Positions 18,212 through 27,157 of a DNA stretch of 64,000 bases are shown here, piece by piece. Source of the DNA: Bacillus sp. FJAT-47783. Lineage in GTDB: Bacteria > Bacillota > Bacilli > Bacillales > Aeribacillaceae. The stretch's first letter is position 1. Each line of letters starts with the position of its first letter. The position numbers and the translations under genes were made by a program. The notes below the pieces were generated by a model. The model was not told the origin of the DNA and made no database searches. It was given only the letters and a program-made list of their open reading frames with translations. The stretch is taken from contig NZ_JAKZKS010000011.1 in the NCBI RefSeq assembly GCF_022808615.1, forward strand, positions 51,726-115,725. Reading direction: 5' to 3'.

Positions 18212-19183
18212 CTAAAAATGTATCGGCGTCATGTCTTCATTTAACGTTTTATATGTATAACCTTTCTCATCTAGTTTCGTCAAGAAGAGATCTAAATATT
18301 TGGCCGTCTCCACTTTTTCGTGCAATAAGACAACAGGTGATTTGTTTTGGGATTCTAGTGCTTCAATCTGGCTTATAGCATCTTTAACGTACCGTTTATC
18401 TCGATATTTCCAATCTCTACTATCGACATTCCAGTCCCACACTTTATATCCATTCTTCTCTGCTGCCTGAAAATATTCTTTCTTCATATTAGGATACGTG
18501 CCGTATGGTGTACGAATAAGAGAAGATGTAACTCCAGTTAATTCTTCTAACGTTTCTTTCGCCTTGTCCATTTCTGTCAAAACAGATTTTGCAGATCGAT
18601 AAAATTTACGTTTATCATGTGTTACACCGTGTAATCCTAACGCATGTCCATCTTCTTTCATCCGCTTAACGATATCGGGATATTTTCTCATGTTTGGCTC
18701 AAGCAAAAAGTACGTTGCTTTCGCATTATGTTTAGCTAAAACATTTAAAATTTCTTCTGATACTGGGAACGGTCCATCATCAAAGGTTAAATAAATGACC
18801 TTCTCCATTTCTTTTTCATCTTGTTTTTTATTTTGATTTTCTTCGGTTGATGTTTTTTCCGTCACGTTTGTCGTTGGCTCATTTGTTGAATTCGTGTTAT
18901 TGGAATTCTCCATTGTTTTTTTAGCGTTTTTTTGTTCAGCTACTTCATTTCCCTCTGCTTTTTGGTCCTCACCCCCATCACCTTTAAATTGATTTTCATC
19001 TTGTGCAACCGTTTCAGAGTTGGATATTTCTTCCTTCCGTTCTGCTTTTTGTGCTTCCTCCGAATGAATCGAATAAGCTTTCATACTACTTAACAGTACA
19101 ATTAAACCGATACTTATCGAGAAAAAGTAAAGTCTTTTCTTTGATTTTCTTTTTCTGTTTTCTGACCGATTCCGCCCTTGCAT
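18212..19183 (-). CDS. Membrane-anchored polysaccharide deacetylase (NodB domain)
   Basis: The 323-residue protein has an N-terminal signal anchor (LYFFSISIGLIVLLSSM), a hydrophilic low-complexity linker to about residue 125 and a C-terminal NodB domain. The domain shows TFDDGPFP (catalytic and metal-binding aspartates), the metal-binding HGVTH, RTPYGTYP and the C-terminal PVVLLHE. It most likely removes acetyl groups from peptidoglycan amino sugars outside the cell. It stands about 85 bp upstream of the lipoprotein-RR-HK operon on the same strand and might share transcription with it. Confidence 0.88.
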   Translation of the reverse strand: MQGRNRSENRKRKSKKRLYFFSISIGLIVLLSSMKAYSIHSEEAQKAERKEEISNSETVAQDENQFKGDGGEDQKAEGNEVAEQKNAKKTMENSNNTNSTNEPTTNVTEKTSTEENQNKKQDEKEMEKVIYLTFDDGPFPVSEEILNVLAKHNAKATYFLLEPNMRKYPDIVKRMKEDGHALGLHGVTHDKRKFYRSAKSVLTEMDKAKETLEELTGVTSSLIRTPYGTYPNMKKEYFQAAEKNGYKVWDWNVDSRDWKYRDKRYVKDAISQIEALESQNKSPVVLLHEKVETAKYLDLFLTKLDEKGYTYKTLNEDMTPIHF

Positions 19184-19397
19184 TTTACGACCATCCTTTT
19201 CTATTATTTTCTACTTCGAGTATAAAAGAATAATAGAAAAGCATTGTTACAAAGAAGTAACAAAAATCAACAAATAGCAACAAAAATAAAAGAAATGAAC
19301 CATATTTAAAAAAGATCTTTTGGCGATCATTTTTGTTATAAAAAAAATGAACAAAGGTTTAAAATAGAGATGGAATGAAACTTTTAAATAAATTAGG

Positions 19398-19424
19398 CGA
19401 AACTTGTTGCATACTTCATTCGTA
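19398..19424 (+). promoter_or_regulatory. Possible ECF (sigma-W-type) promoter of xpaC-yaaN
   Basis: CGAAAC and CGTA are separated by 17 bp, resembling TGAAAC-N16/17-CGTA. It lies about 36 bp before xpaC. Only the spacing and core bases support it. Confidence 0.4.
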
Positions 19425-19460
19425 AATAATAATAACAACTAAAATAGGAGTCGAATGTGA

Positions 19461-20090
19461 ATGAAATCTGTTTTATTTTTTATTCTAAGAGGATTCGCTG
19501 CCTTGACAACCATGACATTCTCATGGCTTGTACTCTTTTTCATCGTTAATCTTCCGTTTTTACAAGCAAGTCTTTATTCTTTTTTAAGCGGAGTGGTGGT
19601 GTTTTTTTTACTTCGCATCATAGAGAAGCGGCGCTTTTTAAAAAAGAACGGTCTTTCAAGGCAGGAATTTAAGTATATTCAAGAAAATTTAATAGAAGCA
19701 TCACGAAAAATGAATCGATTACAAAAAGCGCTCATCAAAGTGCGTTCAATTGATTCATGGAAAATGTTACTTGATATAAATAGAAAATCAAAACGCATTT
19801 ATCACATTGTCAAAAATGAGCCAAAGCGGTTTTACCAAAGTGAGCGGTTTTTCTTTTATCATTTAGATACATGTGTTGAGCTTGCTGAAAAATATACAAA
19901 GTTGGCAGCACAACCGATAAAAGATGTAGAAATTCGTCGTTCTTTAGAAGAAACGAAAGGAATGCTTCATGAACTACACGAAAATTTAGAACAAGATTTA
20001 ATCTTAGTCCTTCAACAAGATATTGAACATTTACAGTTTGAAATGGATGTAGCGAAAAAACAAATTGCGTATAGAAAAAGTGAGAGGTGA
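19461..20090 (+). CDS. xpaC: XpaC family protein (5-bromo-4-chloroindolyl phosphate hydrolysis protein)
   Basis: The 209-residue protein begins with two hydrophobic segments ([21 protein letters not shown] and [19 protein letters not shown]). A long charged helical region follows, the XpaC architecture. The biochemical role is unknown despite the family name. It ends four bases before the yaaN start region (TGA within the yaaN ribosome binding site), so the pair is an operon as in B. subtilis. Confidence 0.85.
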   Translation: MKSVLFFILRGFAALTTMTFSWLVLFFIVNLPFLQASLYSFLSGVVVFFLLRIIEKRRFLKKNGLSRQEFKYIQENLIEASRKMNRLQKALIKVRSIDSWKMLLDINRKSKRIYHIVKNEPKRFYQSERFFFYHLDTCVELAEKYTKLAAQPIKDVEIRRSLEETKGMLHELHENLEQDLILVLQQDIEHLQFEMDVAKKQIAYRKSER

Positions 20091-20095
20091 TCAAT

Positions 20096-21259
20096 ATGGT
20101 TCAACAAAATAAAACGACAGAAAATACAATTGAAGATTTATTAGCCAATCCATTTGGTGAAGATGAATTGACTCCTACACCCCAGCCGGTACAAAGCGCT
20201 GAAGCACAAAAGCGGTTAATTGATGTTTTGCCGAAAGAGCATCGCGAAAAAGCAATGGAGATCGCCAAACAAATGGATCATTCGAATAGACACACAATCG
20301 TCCAATACGGGGCAAATGCTCAAACGAAGCTTTCGACGTTTTCCAATTCAATGCTTGAGCACGTTCAAAAGAAAGATATCGGTCCAATTGGTGACATTTT
20401 AATAGAGCTCATGACGAAATTAGAACAGGTAAATCCTGATGAGTTAAGTCCAGAGAAACGGAATGTTTTCTCTCGTTTTTTCGGAAAAGTTTCCAGATCC
20501 ATTCAAGAAGTGTTATCCAAATATCAAAAAATTGGTGCTCAAGTTGAACGAATTACCGTACATTTAGAGAAATCGAAACGAACATTGTTAGAAGATATTA
20601 AAATGCTCGACCAGCTCTATGAACATAATAAAGAGTACTTTGATGCGCTAAATATATATATTGCCGCAGGAGAGGTAAAACTAGAAGAGCTTCATACAAA
20701 GATTATTCCTGAAGTACGAAAGAAAGCCGAGCAAACGGACAATCAAATGATGATTCAAGAAGCGAATGACTTAATGCAATTTGCCGATCGGTTAGAGAAG
20801 CGATTGCACGACTTAAAATTAAGTAGACAAATTACGATTCAAAGTGCACCGCAAATTCGAATGATTCAAAACATGAACCAAACTTTAGCTGAAAAAATTC
20901 AGTCATCGATTTTAACATCGATTCCACTTTGGAAAAATCAAATTTCGATTGCCTTAACGCTACATCGTCAAAAAGGCGCACTCGAAGCACAAAAGCAAGT
21001 AACGAAAACGACCAATGAGTTGTTATTAAAGAATGCTGACATGTTGAAGTCGAATACATTGGATACGGCGAGAGAAAATGAACGCGGAATCGTTGATATT
21101 GAAACATTAAAGAAAACGCAAGAACAGTTAATTACAACGATTCAAGAAACATTGCAAATTCAGCATGAAGGAAGAATGAAGCGAAAGCAAGCGGAACAAG
21201 AACTTATTACGATGGAGACTGAATTAAAGCAGCGGTTGTTAGAGTTAAAGGATGAATAA
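20096..21259 (+). CDS. yaaN: YaaN, TelA-family toxic anion resistance protein
   Basis: The 387-residue, almost entirely helical cytoplasmic protein contains the TelA/KlaA core ([29 protein letters not shown] and [16 protein letters not shown]). The family is linked to tellurite and other stress resistance; the mechanism is unknown. I chose the ATG at 20096, which follows GAGAGGTGATC. The stop codon lies inside a perfect 10-bp hairpin. Confidence 0.9.
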   Translation: MVQQNKTTENTIEDLLANPFGEDELTPTPQPVQSAEAQKRLIDVLPKEHREKAMEIAKQMDHSNRHTIVQYGANAQTKLSTFSNSMLEHVQKKDIGPIGDILIELMTKLEQVNPDELSPEKRNVFSRFFGKVSRSIQEVLSKYQKIGAQVERITVHLEKSKRTLLEDIKMLDQLYEHNKEYFDALNIYIAAGEVKLEELHTKIIPEVRKKAEQTDNQMMIQEANDLMQFADRLEKRLHDLKLSRQITIQSAPQIRMIQNMNQTLAEKIQSSILTSIPLWKNQISIALTLHRQKGALEAQKQVTKTTNELLLKNADMLKSNTLDTARENERGIVDIETLKKTQEQLITTIQETLQIQHEGRMKRKQAEQELITMETELKQRLLELKDE

Positions 21260-21273
21260 GGATCTTATTCATC
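21251..21273 (+). other. Hairpin spanning the yaaN stop codon
   Basis: GATGAATAAG and CTTATTCATC are perfectly complementary with a 3-base loop. No T-run follows, so it is not a classical terminator; it could protect the 3' end or pause transcription. Confidence 0.6.
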
Positions 21274-21326
21274 CCGACAACCAGATAAAGACCTTAATGA
21301 TACAACTTATAAAGTTTTAAAGATTT

Positions 21327-21396
21327 GCCACCTCTAACCCTTCTATAATTATCATATCAACGGAGTTGGAACCCTTCTGTTAGATATAGAGGTGGC
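21327..21396 (+). repeat. Inverted repeat with long loop and internal direct repeats
   Basis: GCCACCTCTA and TAGAGGTGGC are perfect 10-base arms, 50 bases apart. AACCCTTCT occurs twice inside (21336 and 21370). TTTGC follows. It could be an unusual terminator or a small mobile-element relic; it holds no gene. Confidence 0.5.
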
Positions 21397-21516
21397 TTTG
21401 CATTGTGGTTATGATTGCTCACTCATTGTAGAAGATCAGTTTTTCAGATTGTCACCAATGATAGAATTACTCCAAGCAGATTAAATGTCCGAACAATCTA
21501 GTAGAGGGCTGTATTC

Positions 21517-21921
21517 TCATGATCCCTTGTATGCTTTCTTTAATTCCTCAAGATCAAACTTCTTCATTTTTAGAAAAGCGTGCGTTACGCGGGCAATTTG
21601 CTCCGGTGTTCCCTTCTTCATTATCTCGTCCATCTCTCTCGGCACAATCTGCCATGACACGCCAAACTTATCTTTCAGCCAGCCGCATTGCTCAGCTTCA
21701 GGAACCGCAGAAAGCCTTTCCCAGTAGTAATCAATCTCTTCTTGTGTGTCGCAATATACCATTAATGAGATTGCCTCGTTGAAACTAAATTTATGCTCCC
21801 TATTACTGTCCATTGCTGCAAATCCTTTGGGCTTGCTGGAATTAAAATATATTTTATTCATTACCTGAAACTTTATCGAAAGGAACTTCTTCACCATTGC
21901 TAAAAGCCCTAGTATTTTCAT
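21517..21921 (-). pseudogene. 5'-truncated VOC/PhnB-like protein
   Basis: The C-terminal 85-100 residues match PhnB-like VOC proteins (annotated as 3-demethylubiquinone-9 methyltransferase domain): [34 protein letters not shown] and the ending [15 protein letters not shown]. The family's N-terminal half, with the first beta-alpha-beta module, is missing. The upstream 35 residues do not resemble it and contain several out-of-phase starts. I read it as a broken gene whose front was replaced by unrelated DNA. Confidence 0.7.
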
Positions 21922-22035
21922 ACTCCTTATCTAAATTTACCTTAATAAAGAACTTTATGATCTAATTTCTTATTGAAATAATCATCGGTGTGTTCTTTGC
22001 TAAATCGAACGTTTTTGCTATTAACGATAGTCTCT

Positions 22036-22251
22036 TTAATTGAAGGATAGTGATAAGATGATAAGCCCTACAATTAATACGATAATAAGAATTCCTGTTC
22101 CTTTCCAACCTATACTTCCAATTAAATCAACAAGACTACCAATACTAGCCCTGTTAAAAGCATCATTGATATTTCCAGTCGGATTCCTTTTTATTTCTTT
22201 TTGCCTTACCCTCTCTCGTTTCCTTTCAGGATTTTTATTTTCACCTTTCAT
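22036..22251 (-). CDS. DUF6366 family small membrane protein
   Basis: The 71-residue protein has a basic N-terminal half (NPERKRERVRQKEIKRNPTGN) and one C-terminal membrane span (GTGILIIVLIVGLIILSLSF). The NPTGNINDAFNRASIGSLVDL and GSIGWKGTG segments match small Bacillus proteins grouped as DUF6366. Function is unknown. An AGGGGAG site precedes the ATG. It is monocistronic. Confidence 0.7.
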   Translation of the reverse strand: MKGENKNPERKRERVRQKEIKRNPTGNINDAFNRASIGSLVDLIGSIGWKGTGILIIVLIVGLIILSLSFN

Positions 22252-22602
22252 ACTAATCTCCCCTAGAATTTAATTGAGCAACGTATATAGAAAGAAGACT
22301 GCTATGACAGCCCTCAGCTAATCCTTCATCTCACCCGTTACATGAACAATAATTAAAATTCAATTTAATTATTAGTGTGGTATTGAATTAGTTACAAGAT
22401 AAAAAACCATAAATAGACTACAACCACCATTTCTACTTCTTTTTTGCTACAAAACATCATATTTTCAAGTCCATTTCACAAGTTCTCTTTTGCTGTAGAA
22501 TATTGTTATACCAGCATTCTTAAAATAGGAAAAGGGGCATCCAAGATCGAGAAATCGACTTATTGGATATCCCCCTAACTTCAATAAATTAACATTTGAA
22601 GA
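22252..22602. other. Gene-free stretch
   Basis: I see no reading frame with a plausible start here. It is AT-rich and contains only the terminator at 22534-22574 for the minus-strand protease operon. Confidence 0.6.
22534..22574 (-). terminator. Terminator of the matrixin operon
   Basis: GGGGATATCCAA and TTGGATGCCCC pair on the minus strand with an inner TCGA/TCGA helix, followed by TTTTCCTATTTT. Confidence 0.7.
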
Positions 22603-23226
22603 TTAATTTATTTCCTTTTTATATTTTGACTTGGCTTCTTTAATTAATTTTTTTACGGATTCACTATCACCACTAAACTCAAGTTCATCACCCTTAGTAT
22701 TTTCTAATGAAGCTTTTCCATACACAGCACCAACTGGGACAAATGTTCCTGGATCAGAACTACTTTCATCCGTAAAAAGTACATAATGCTTTCCTTTTTT
22801 CATAAGTTCATATCCATTGAGTGAATAAGAGACCTTCTTCTTTCCATCCCCAATAGTATCGGTAGCTGCATTCTCTAATATAGGAATTATGTCATTTTTC
22901 TTTATTTCCTTACCAGAAGTGTTTTTAATTACTTTCTTAACTTGAAATTCTGAAATAGTGTATCCTCCAGCAACACCCTCGTATCCATCTTCTCCTTTTA
23001 CACCATCTAGAAAAATAGTGGGCTTTTCTTTTGTAAGTTTCTTACCAACTATAATTAAAGTGGACTTATTCTCCATTTCTTCAATACTTTCAAATTCTTC
23101 ATGTTTCCCATGACCATAATAAGTTTGTTCTAGAGTTTTCTTATTAGAGTCGTTGTAAACGTATATACCACCTACAGTAATTACCAAAGCTAAAGCTGTT
23201 GAAATTAAAATTCCTTTGTATTTCAT
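22603..23226 (-). CDS. Secreted or membrane-anchored protein of unknown function, paired with a matrixin protease
   Basis: The 207-residue protein has an N-terminal signal or anchor (GILISTALALVITVGGIYVY). The extracellular domain is rich in lysine and aspartate with two gaps of beta-rich sequence (STLIIVGKKL, YTISEFQVKKVIKN, HYVLFTDESSSDPGTFVPVG). I recognise no catalytic motif. It starts 15 bp after the matrixin gene, so both are probably one operon; it could be a substrate, inhibitor or partner of the protease. Ribosome binding site GGAGGTTTACAA. Confidence 0.7.
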   Translation of the reverse strand: MKYKGILISTALALVITVGGIYVYNDSNKKTLEQTYYGHGKHEEFESIEEMENKSTLIIVGKKLTKEKPTIFLDGVKGEDGYEGVAGGYTISEFQVKKVIKNTSGKEIKKNDIIPILENAATDTIGDGKKKVSYSLNGYELMKKGKHYVLFTDESSSDPGTFVPVGAVYGKASLENTKGDELEFSGDSESVKKLIKEAKSKYKKEIN

Positions 23227-23241
23227 TTGTAAACCTCCTTC

Positions 23242-23760
23242 CTAATATCTAGCACGAATCCCCGCCCAATCATCAGATACTGGATAGATGCTATCTAACC
23301 AACCTTTTTCTCCTGATACCATAATGGAAGGGACATCATCCTCATGAGCCAAACCTAATGAGTGACCTACTTCGTGTGCTGCTGTTTCTTTTTGACGATC
23401 GTCAGAAAGTTTAGAAAAATCAGCATAGAAAGTTATATTTGAATAATCACTTGTAACACATCTACATTCACTAACCTCAGCTGCATAACTATTATTATCT
23501 ATTGATGATTTTTCAAATCTAATAGTAGCTTGACTTTTATTGTATTTTTGTCCATAAACCCCAATTTCCGGTGCTGGATCCCACGCAAAAACACCATGCC
23601 TAGCGTCAGTATTATACACTCCTACTGATGAGCCAATATAATAAGTTAATGCGTGGGGAGCCTTTATTTTATTACCTAAAAATCCATATGCTTGGATTGA
23701 AATCGTTGAACTAAAAAATAAAACGACCAGTAAACTTGAAAAAGCTAATCCCTTCTTCAT
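23242..23760 (-). CDS. Secreted matrixin-type zinc metalloprotease
   Basis: The 172-residue protein has a signal peptide (FSSLLVVLFFSSTISIQA). Its catalytic zinc site is HEVGHSLGLAHE, the metzincin HExxHxxGxxH motif, followed by a Met-turn in SIMVSGEKG. The short length shows a bare catalytic domain without prodomain. A cysteine pair (CRC) lies before the active site. The ATG at 23760 follows GAGGGGGATATA. The location beside a truncated mtnW, with no mtn relation, suggests an acquired accessory pair with the next gene. Confidence 0.85.
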   Translation of the reverse strand: MKKGLAFSSLLVVLFFSSTISIQAYGFLGNKIKAPHALTYYIGSSVGVYNTDARHGVFAWDPAPEIGVYGQKYNKSQATIRFEKSSIDNNSYAAEVSECRCVTSDYSNITFYADFSKLSDDRQKETAAHEVGHSLGLAHEDDVPSIMVSGEKGWLDSIYPVSDDWAGIRARY

Positions 23761-23833
23761 TATATCCCCCTCGTTCATAGAATTGATAATCTACAAAATC
23801 ACTAATCTAAAAAAACAAACTTTCAACCTTAAG

Positions 23834-24439
23834 CTATCGTTTGATTAAAACGTTGACCGTGAGATATTGTAGTTTTCCAATTTGCGCTCTTTTTTCAATT
23901 GGTGTTAATTCGTTTTCAAATAAAATTTCATCATCTTTTACAAGGTCAACTCCGCCTAATAGCTGCTCTTTTAACTGACTCTCTAAAAATGAAGCATCAC
24001 GACCGAGCACACCTTTAAAAATACTCATCAACAATGGCCGATCATAAACAGCTAATTCTTTCCGAATCTTTTCAACTCCAAATTTCGGTCCAGGGAAGGC
24101 TTTCTTTAATTCAACGGATAAATTAAGGTCTACAAGTTTAATAGCCCCATCCAGTGAAAGCTTTCCAAAAACCGTTGTTAAAAGCGCTGGCCAATCATGA
24201 CTGAAATTCAAGGAAGGATAGGCGATTTGTATGAGCCCTTTTCTTCCAAGCTCTGCATCTTCTTCATTTTTGTCTTCAATTTTCACCACTTCGCCTTTAT
24301 GCTTTTTCAGCTGTTCTTTCTCAAGATGAGGTAAGTCTGTCCATGATCCGACGGTTAAACCGAGGGCAATCGATTCTGCTTTTTTTTCGAATTTTCCTTT
24401 TTTGTCGTACACGACATATGTTGCAATGACTTGACTCAT
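23834..24439 (-). pseudogene. mtnW: MtnW (RuBisCO-like enolase of methionine salvage), truncated
   Basis: The product starts like B. subtilis MtnW ([54 protein letters not shown]) and keeps the metal-binding KDDE motif in [15 protein letters not shown]. It stops after about 201 residues, while MtnW is about 414. The last dozen codons (after RAQIGK) are unrelated. More than half of the TIM barrel is lost, so it cannot be an active 2,3-diketo-5-methylthiopentyl-1-phosphate enolase. Promoter, SAM riboswitch and ribosome binding site are intact. The mtnX, mtnB and mtnD genes that usually follow are absent. Confidence 0.88.
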
Positions 24440-24469
24440 TTCACACCATCCTTGAATTCCAGTTTTCTT

Positions 24470-24513
24470 ACAATAAAAAAAACAAAAACCTCTTCTACAT
24501 TTGCGAGAAGAGG
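24470..24513 (-). terminator. Expression-platform terminator of the mtnW SAM riboswitch
   Basis: CCTCTTCT and AGAAGAGG pair on the minus strand and are followed by TTTTTGTTTTTTTT. It lies between the S-box aptamer and mtnW. Confidence 0.88.
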
Positions 24514-24536
24514 CTGGAAAGTTTACACTTACCATC

Positions 24537-24647
24537 CTTATCTCTCAGCTAAATGCTGCAAGATTTAGCACCGTGCTTAACACGATCTCCCTGTTAAGTC
24601 GGTTGCCGGGCTTCGTAGGGCTAGTCCCTCCACCTGCTCTTGATAAG
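24537..24647 (-). promoter_or_regulatory. SAM-I (S-box) riboswitch of mtnW
   Basis: The minus strand starts CTTATC and closes with GATAAG (P1). It contains the conserved GGTGGAGGGACTAGCCC, GAAGCCCGGCAACC and GCACGGTGCTAA blocks of the S-box. SAM would favour the terminator that follows. It is intact although its target gene is truncated. Confidence 0.95.
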
Positions 24648-24695
24648 AATGCTTAAACTTGAAATATTTACTTGTTTCGTTTGAAATTAATTTGG

Positions 24696-24724
24696 ATTAT
24701 GACGCGATTTTTTTTAATTGTCAA
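24696..24724 (-). promoter_or_regulatory. Sigma-A promoter of mtnW
   Basis: TTGACA and CATAAT are 17 bp apart on the minus strand, about 40 bp ahead of the S-box. Confidence 0.7.
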
Positions 24725-24729
24725 CCATT

Positions 24730-25899
24730 TTAAAAAATATTTAATCCTTGAACTCTGTTTACAGCTTCCTTAATACGTTCTTCCTCTGTCAATAAACCGA
24801 CGCGGACATATCCTTCACCATATTGGCCAAATCCATGTCCTGGTGCAACCGCAACATGTGCTTTATCAAGCAAATATTTTGAAAAGCTTTCTGACGTAAA
24901 GCCTTCTGCAACAGGGAGCCAGGCAAAAAATGACCCGCTAGGCGGTGTTGCTTCCCAACCGATGTTTTGAATTGCTGTCATAAGCACTTTCCGTCTTGAT
25001 TCGTATATGTGAACGAGCTCTTCTACACACGATTGCGAACTTGTAATCGCGACAGCGGCTGCTTCTTGAATGGCGCTAAATACACTAACATATAAATGAT
25101 CCTGTAATAAGTTAATAGCATTTATCACACTTTTATTCCCTACGGCAAAAGCGATACGCCACCCTGCCATATTATATGTTTTCGACAATGTGTAGATTTC
25201 AATGCCAACGTCTTTCGCTCCATCTGTTTGCAAAAAGCTACGTGGCTTTTCTCCGTCAAAACCTATCGCCCCATAAGCAAAGTCATGGATGACGCAAACA
25301 TTATGTTTTTCGGCAAATTGAACGGTTTCGTTAAAAAATTCCTCGGTTGCGGTCGCTCCCGTTGGGTTATTCGGATAATTTAAAAACATTAATTTAGTAT
25401 TGTTTTTAATGTTTTCGGGTATCCGGTCATAATCAGGTAAATACGCATTTTCTTTCACAAGCGGCATCATTTCCATTTTCGCCTTCGCTAACGCAACACC
25501 AGACCAATAGTCAGGGTATCCAGGGTCAGGGACTAACACCGTATCTCCTTGATTTAATAAACATTGGGGAATTTCGACTAATCCAGCTTTTCCTCCAAAC
25601 AAAATAGCTACTTCTTCATTTGGGTCAAGTGACACACCATACTCACGCTTATAAAATGTGCGAACAGCTTCTTTCAAAAAACGTTGACCGCGAAATGGTG
25701 AATATTTATGATAGTCAACATTTTCCACAGCGTTTTGCATCGCCTCTACAATGTGTTTTGGCGTAGGTTTGTCAGGATTACCTTGACCAAGATTAATCAC
25801 ATTATAACCTTGCTTCACATATTGATGAACCGTTAACGCAAGTTTGGCAAAAAACTGTTCGGGTAGTTGTTTCAAAATATTTGATTGCTCAAAATTCAT
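24730..25899 (-). CDS. mtnE: MtnE, methionine-forming aminotransferase of the salvage pathway
   Basis: This 389-residue fold-type I PLP aminotransferase converts 2-keto-4-methylthiobutyrate to methionine. The Schiff-base lysine is in TLSKTYNMAGWR, with NYPNNPTGA and the C-terminal VRVGLLTEEERIKEA motifs. It is divergent from mtnU across about 108 bases with an AT-rich promoter region. That region includes the 12-base palindrome GTTATTAATAAC followed by TATAAT. The gene appears full-length even though its pathway partner mtnW is broken. Confidence 0.9.
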   Translation of the reverse strand: MNFEQSNILKQLPEQFFAKLALTVHQYVKQGYNVINLGQGNPDKPTPKHIVEAMQNAVENVDYHKYSPFRGQRFLKEAVRTFYKREYGVSLDPNEEVAILFGGKAGLVEIPQCLLNQGDTVLVPDPGYPDYWSGVALAKAKMEMMPLVKENAYLPDYDRIPENIKNNTKLMFLNYPNNPTGATATEEFFNETVQFAEKHNVCVIHDFAYGAIGFDGEKPRSFLQTDGAKDVGIEIYTLSKTYNMAGWRIAFAVGNKSVINAINLLQDHLYVSVFSAIQEAAAVAITSSQSCVEELVHIYESRRKVLMTAIQNIGWEATPPSGSFFAWLPVAEGFTSESFSKYLLDKAHVAVAPGHGFGQYGEGYVRVGLLTEEERIKEAVNRVQGLNIF

Positions 25900-26007
25900 A
25901 AATTACACACCTTCTCAAAAAATTCTTGAAATTCTAGTCAAACATATTATAGTGTTATTAATAACTTGTAAAGTAAGTTTTTAAAAATTGGAGTGAGAAA
26001 TAGAAAA

Positions 26008-26787
26008 ATGCGAATATCATGCCTGCAATCAGATGTTTTTTTCGGACAGCCTGAAAAAAATATTGCTCATTATGAACATCTGCTCGAGAAGGCCGTCATA
26101 AAAGACAAACCATCCGTCGTTTTATTACCGGAACTTTGGACAACTGGCTACGATTTAAAAAATTTAGATTCAATCGCCGATGATGAGGGACAAATAGCAC
26201 GTACGGTGTTATCTAAATGGGCAAAACAATACGGTGTCCATATCATCGGGGGGTCCATTGCAAAAGCGACAAAAAAAGGCGTTTATAATACAACTTATGT
26301 CGTGCATAAAGATGGCATTGTCATCCATGAATATAGTAAACTGCATTTATTTCAATTGATGGATGAACATCTATATTTAACACCCGGTGAAGGAAATGGT
26401 TTATTTTCGCTAGAAGGAGAAATGTGTGCAAGCTTTATTTGTTATGATTTACGTTTTCCCGAATGGATTCGAACACATACGGCAAATGGAGCGAAAGTGA
26501 TATTTTTTGTCGCTGAATGGCCACTCGCACGCACGCACCATTGGCGCTCCTTATTAATCGCCCGTGCCATTGAAAACCAATGTTATGTCGTTAGTTGTAA
26601 TCGAACAGGAAGTGATCCGAACAACGTATTTGCCGGCCATTCGATGATTATCGACCCATGGGGTGACATTATTCAAGAAGGGTCTGAACAAGAAGAAATC
26701 GTTACAGGTGACATTGACATCCAAAAAGTCGATGAGGTACGAAAGCAAATTCCGATTTTTTCAGACCGGAAACCGAATTTCTACTAA
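26008..26787 (+). CDS. mtnU: MtnU, carbon-nitrogen hydrolase (omega-amidase-like)
   Basis: The 259-residue nitrilase-superfamily enzyme has the catalytic triad visible as E42 (LLPELW), the lysine in YSKLHLF and the cysteine in FICYDLRFPE. In the methionine salvage locus this enzyme is thought to hydrolyse the 2-oxo-amide made by glutamine-dependent transamination. The ATG at 26008 is favoured over a GTG at 25993, which sits inside the GGAGTGAG ribosome binding site. Confidence 0.88.
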   Translation: MRISCLQSDVFFGQPEKNIAHYEHLLEKAVIKDKPSVVLLPELWTTGYDLKNLDSIADDEGQIARTVLSKWAKQYGVHIIGGSIAKATKKGVYNTTYVVHKDGIVIHEYSKLHLFQLMDEHLYLTPGEGNGLFSLEGEMCASFICYDLRFPEWIRTHTANGAKVIFFVAEWPLARTHHWRSLLIARAIENQCYVVSCNRTGSDPNNVFAGHSMIIDPWGDIIQEGSEQEEIVTGDIDIQKVDEVRKQIPIFSDRKPNFY

Positions 26788-26903
26788 TTTTTCAAAACCT
26801 TAAAAATCTATTGACAAATGGATTGAAGTGTTGGTAACATCTTCAACAAGTTTACTTTTCCAAAAGCCAAACTTTATTGACTAATTTTATATCACGATTT
26901 GAA

Positions 26904-27049
26904 CTCTTATCTAGAGTTGGCGGAGGGATTTGGCCCGATGATGCCGCAGCAACCGACCGTAATACCATTGTGAAATGGGGCGTGATATACGCTTTGTAAG
27001 GCACGGTGCTAATTCCACCAGGAAGTATTCCATTCCTGAAAGATAAGAG
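26904..27049 (+). promoter_or_regulatory. SAM-I (S-box) riboswitch of mtnK
   Basis: The P1 arms CTCTTATC (26904) and GATAAGAG (27042) enclose the conserved GCGGAGGGATTTGGCCCG, GCAGCAACCGACC and GGCACGGTGCTAATTCCACC blocks. It controls mtnK through the terminator just downstream. The rest of the 370-base gap up to mtnK holds no gene. Confidence 0.95.
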
Positions 27050-27070
27050 GTGCGAAGACATGATTCTTCG

Positions 27071-27099
27071 AGCCTCTTTCAAACGGAAAGAGGCTTTTC
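27071..27099 (+). terminator. Expression-platform terminator of the mtnK SAM riboswitch
   Basis: GCCTCTTTC and GAAAGAGGC form a perfect stem followed by TTTTCTT. Confidence 0.85.
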
Positions 27100-27157
27100 T
27101 TATGGCCATACGATAAGAAAAGCCTCCAAAAAAATCCATTCATTTGGGGGTTATCTT

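Noticed and set aside
26812..26840. TTGACA near 26813 as the mtnK promoter
   Set aside because: No acceptable -10 box lies at 16-18 bp, so I could not support a defined promoter before the S-box.
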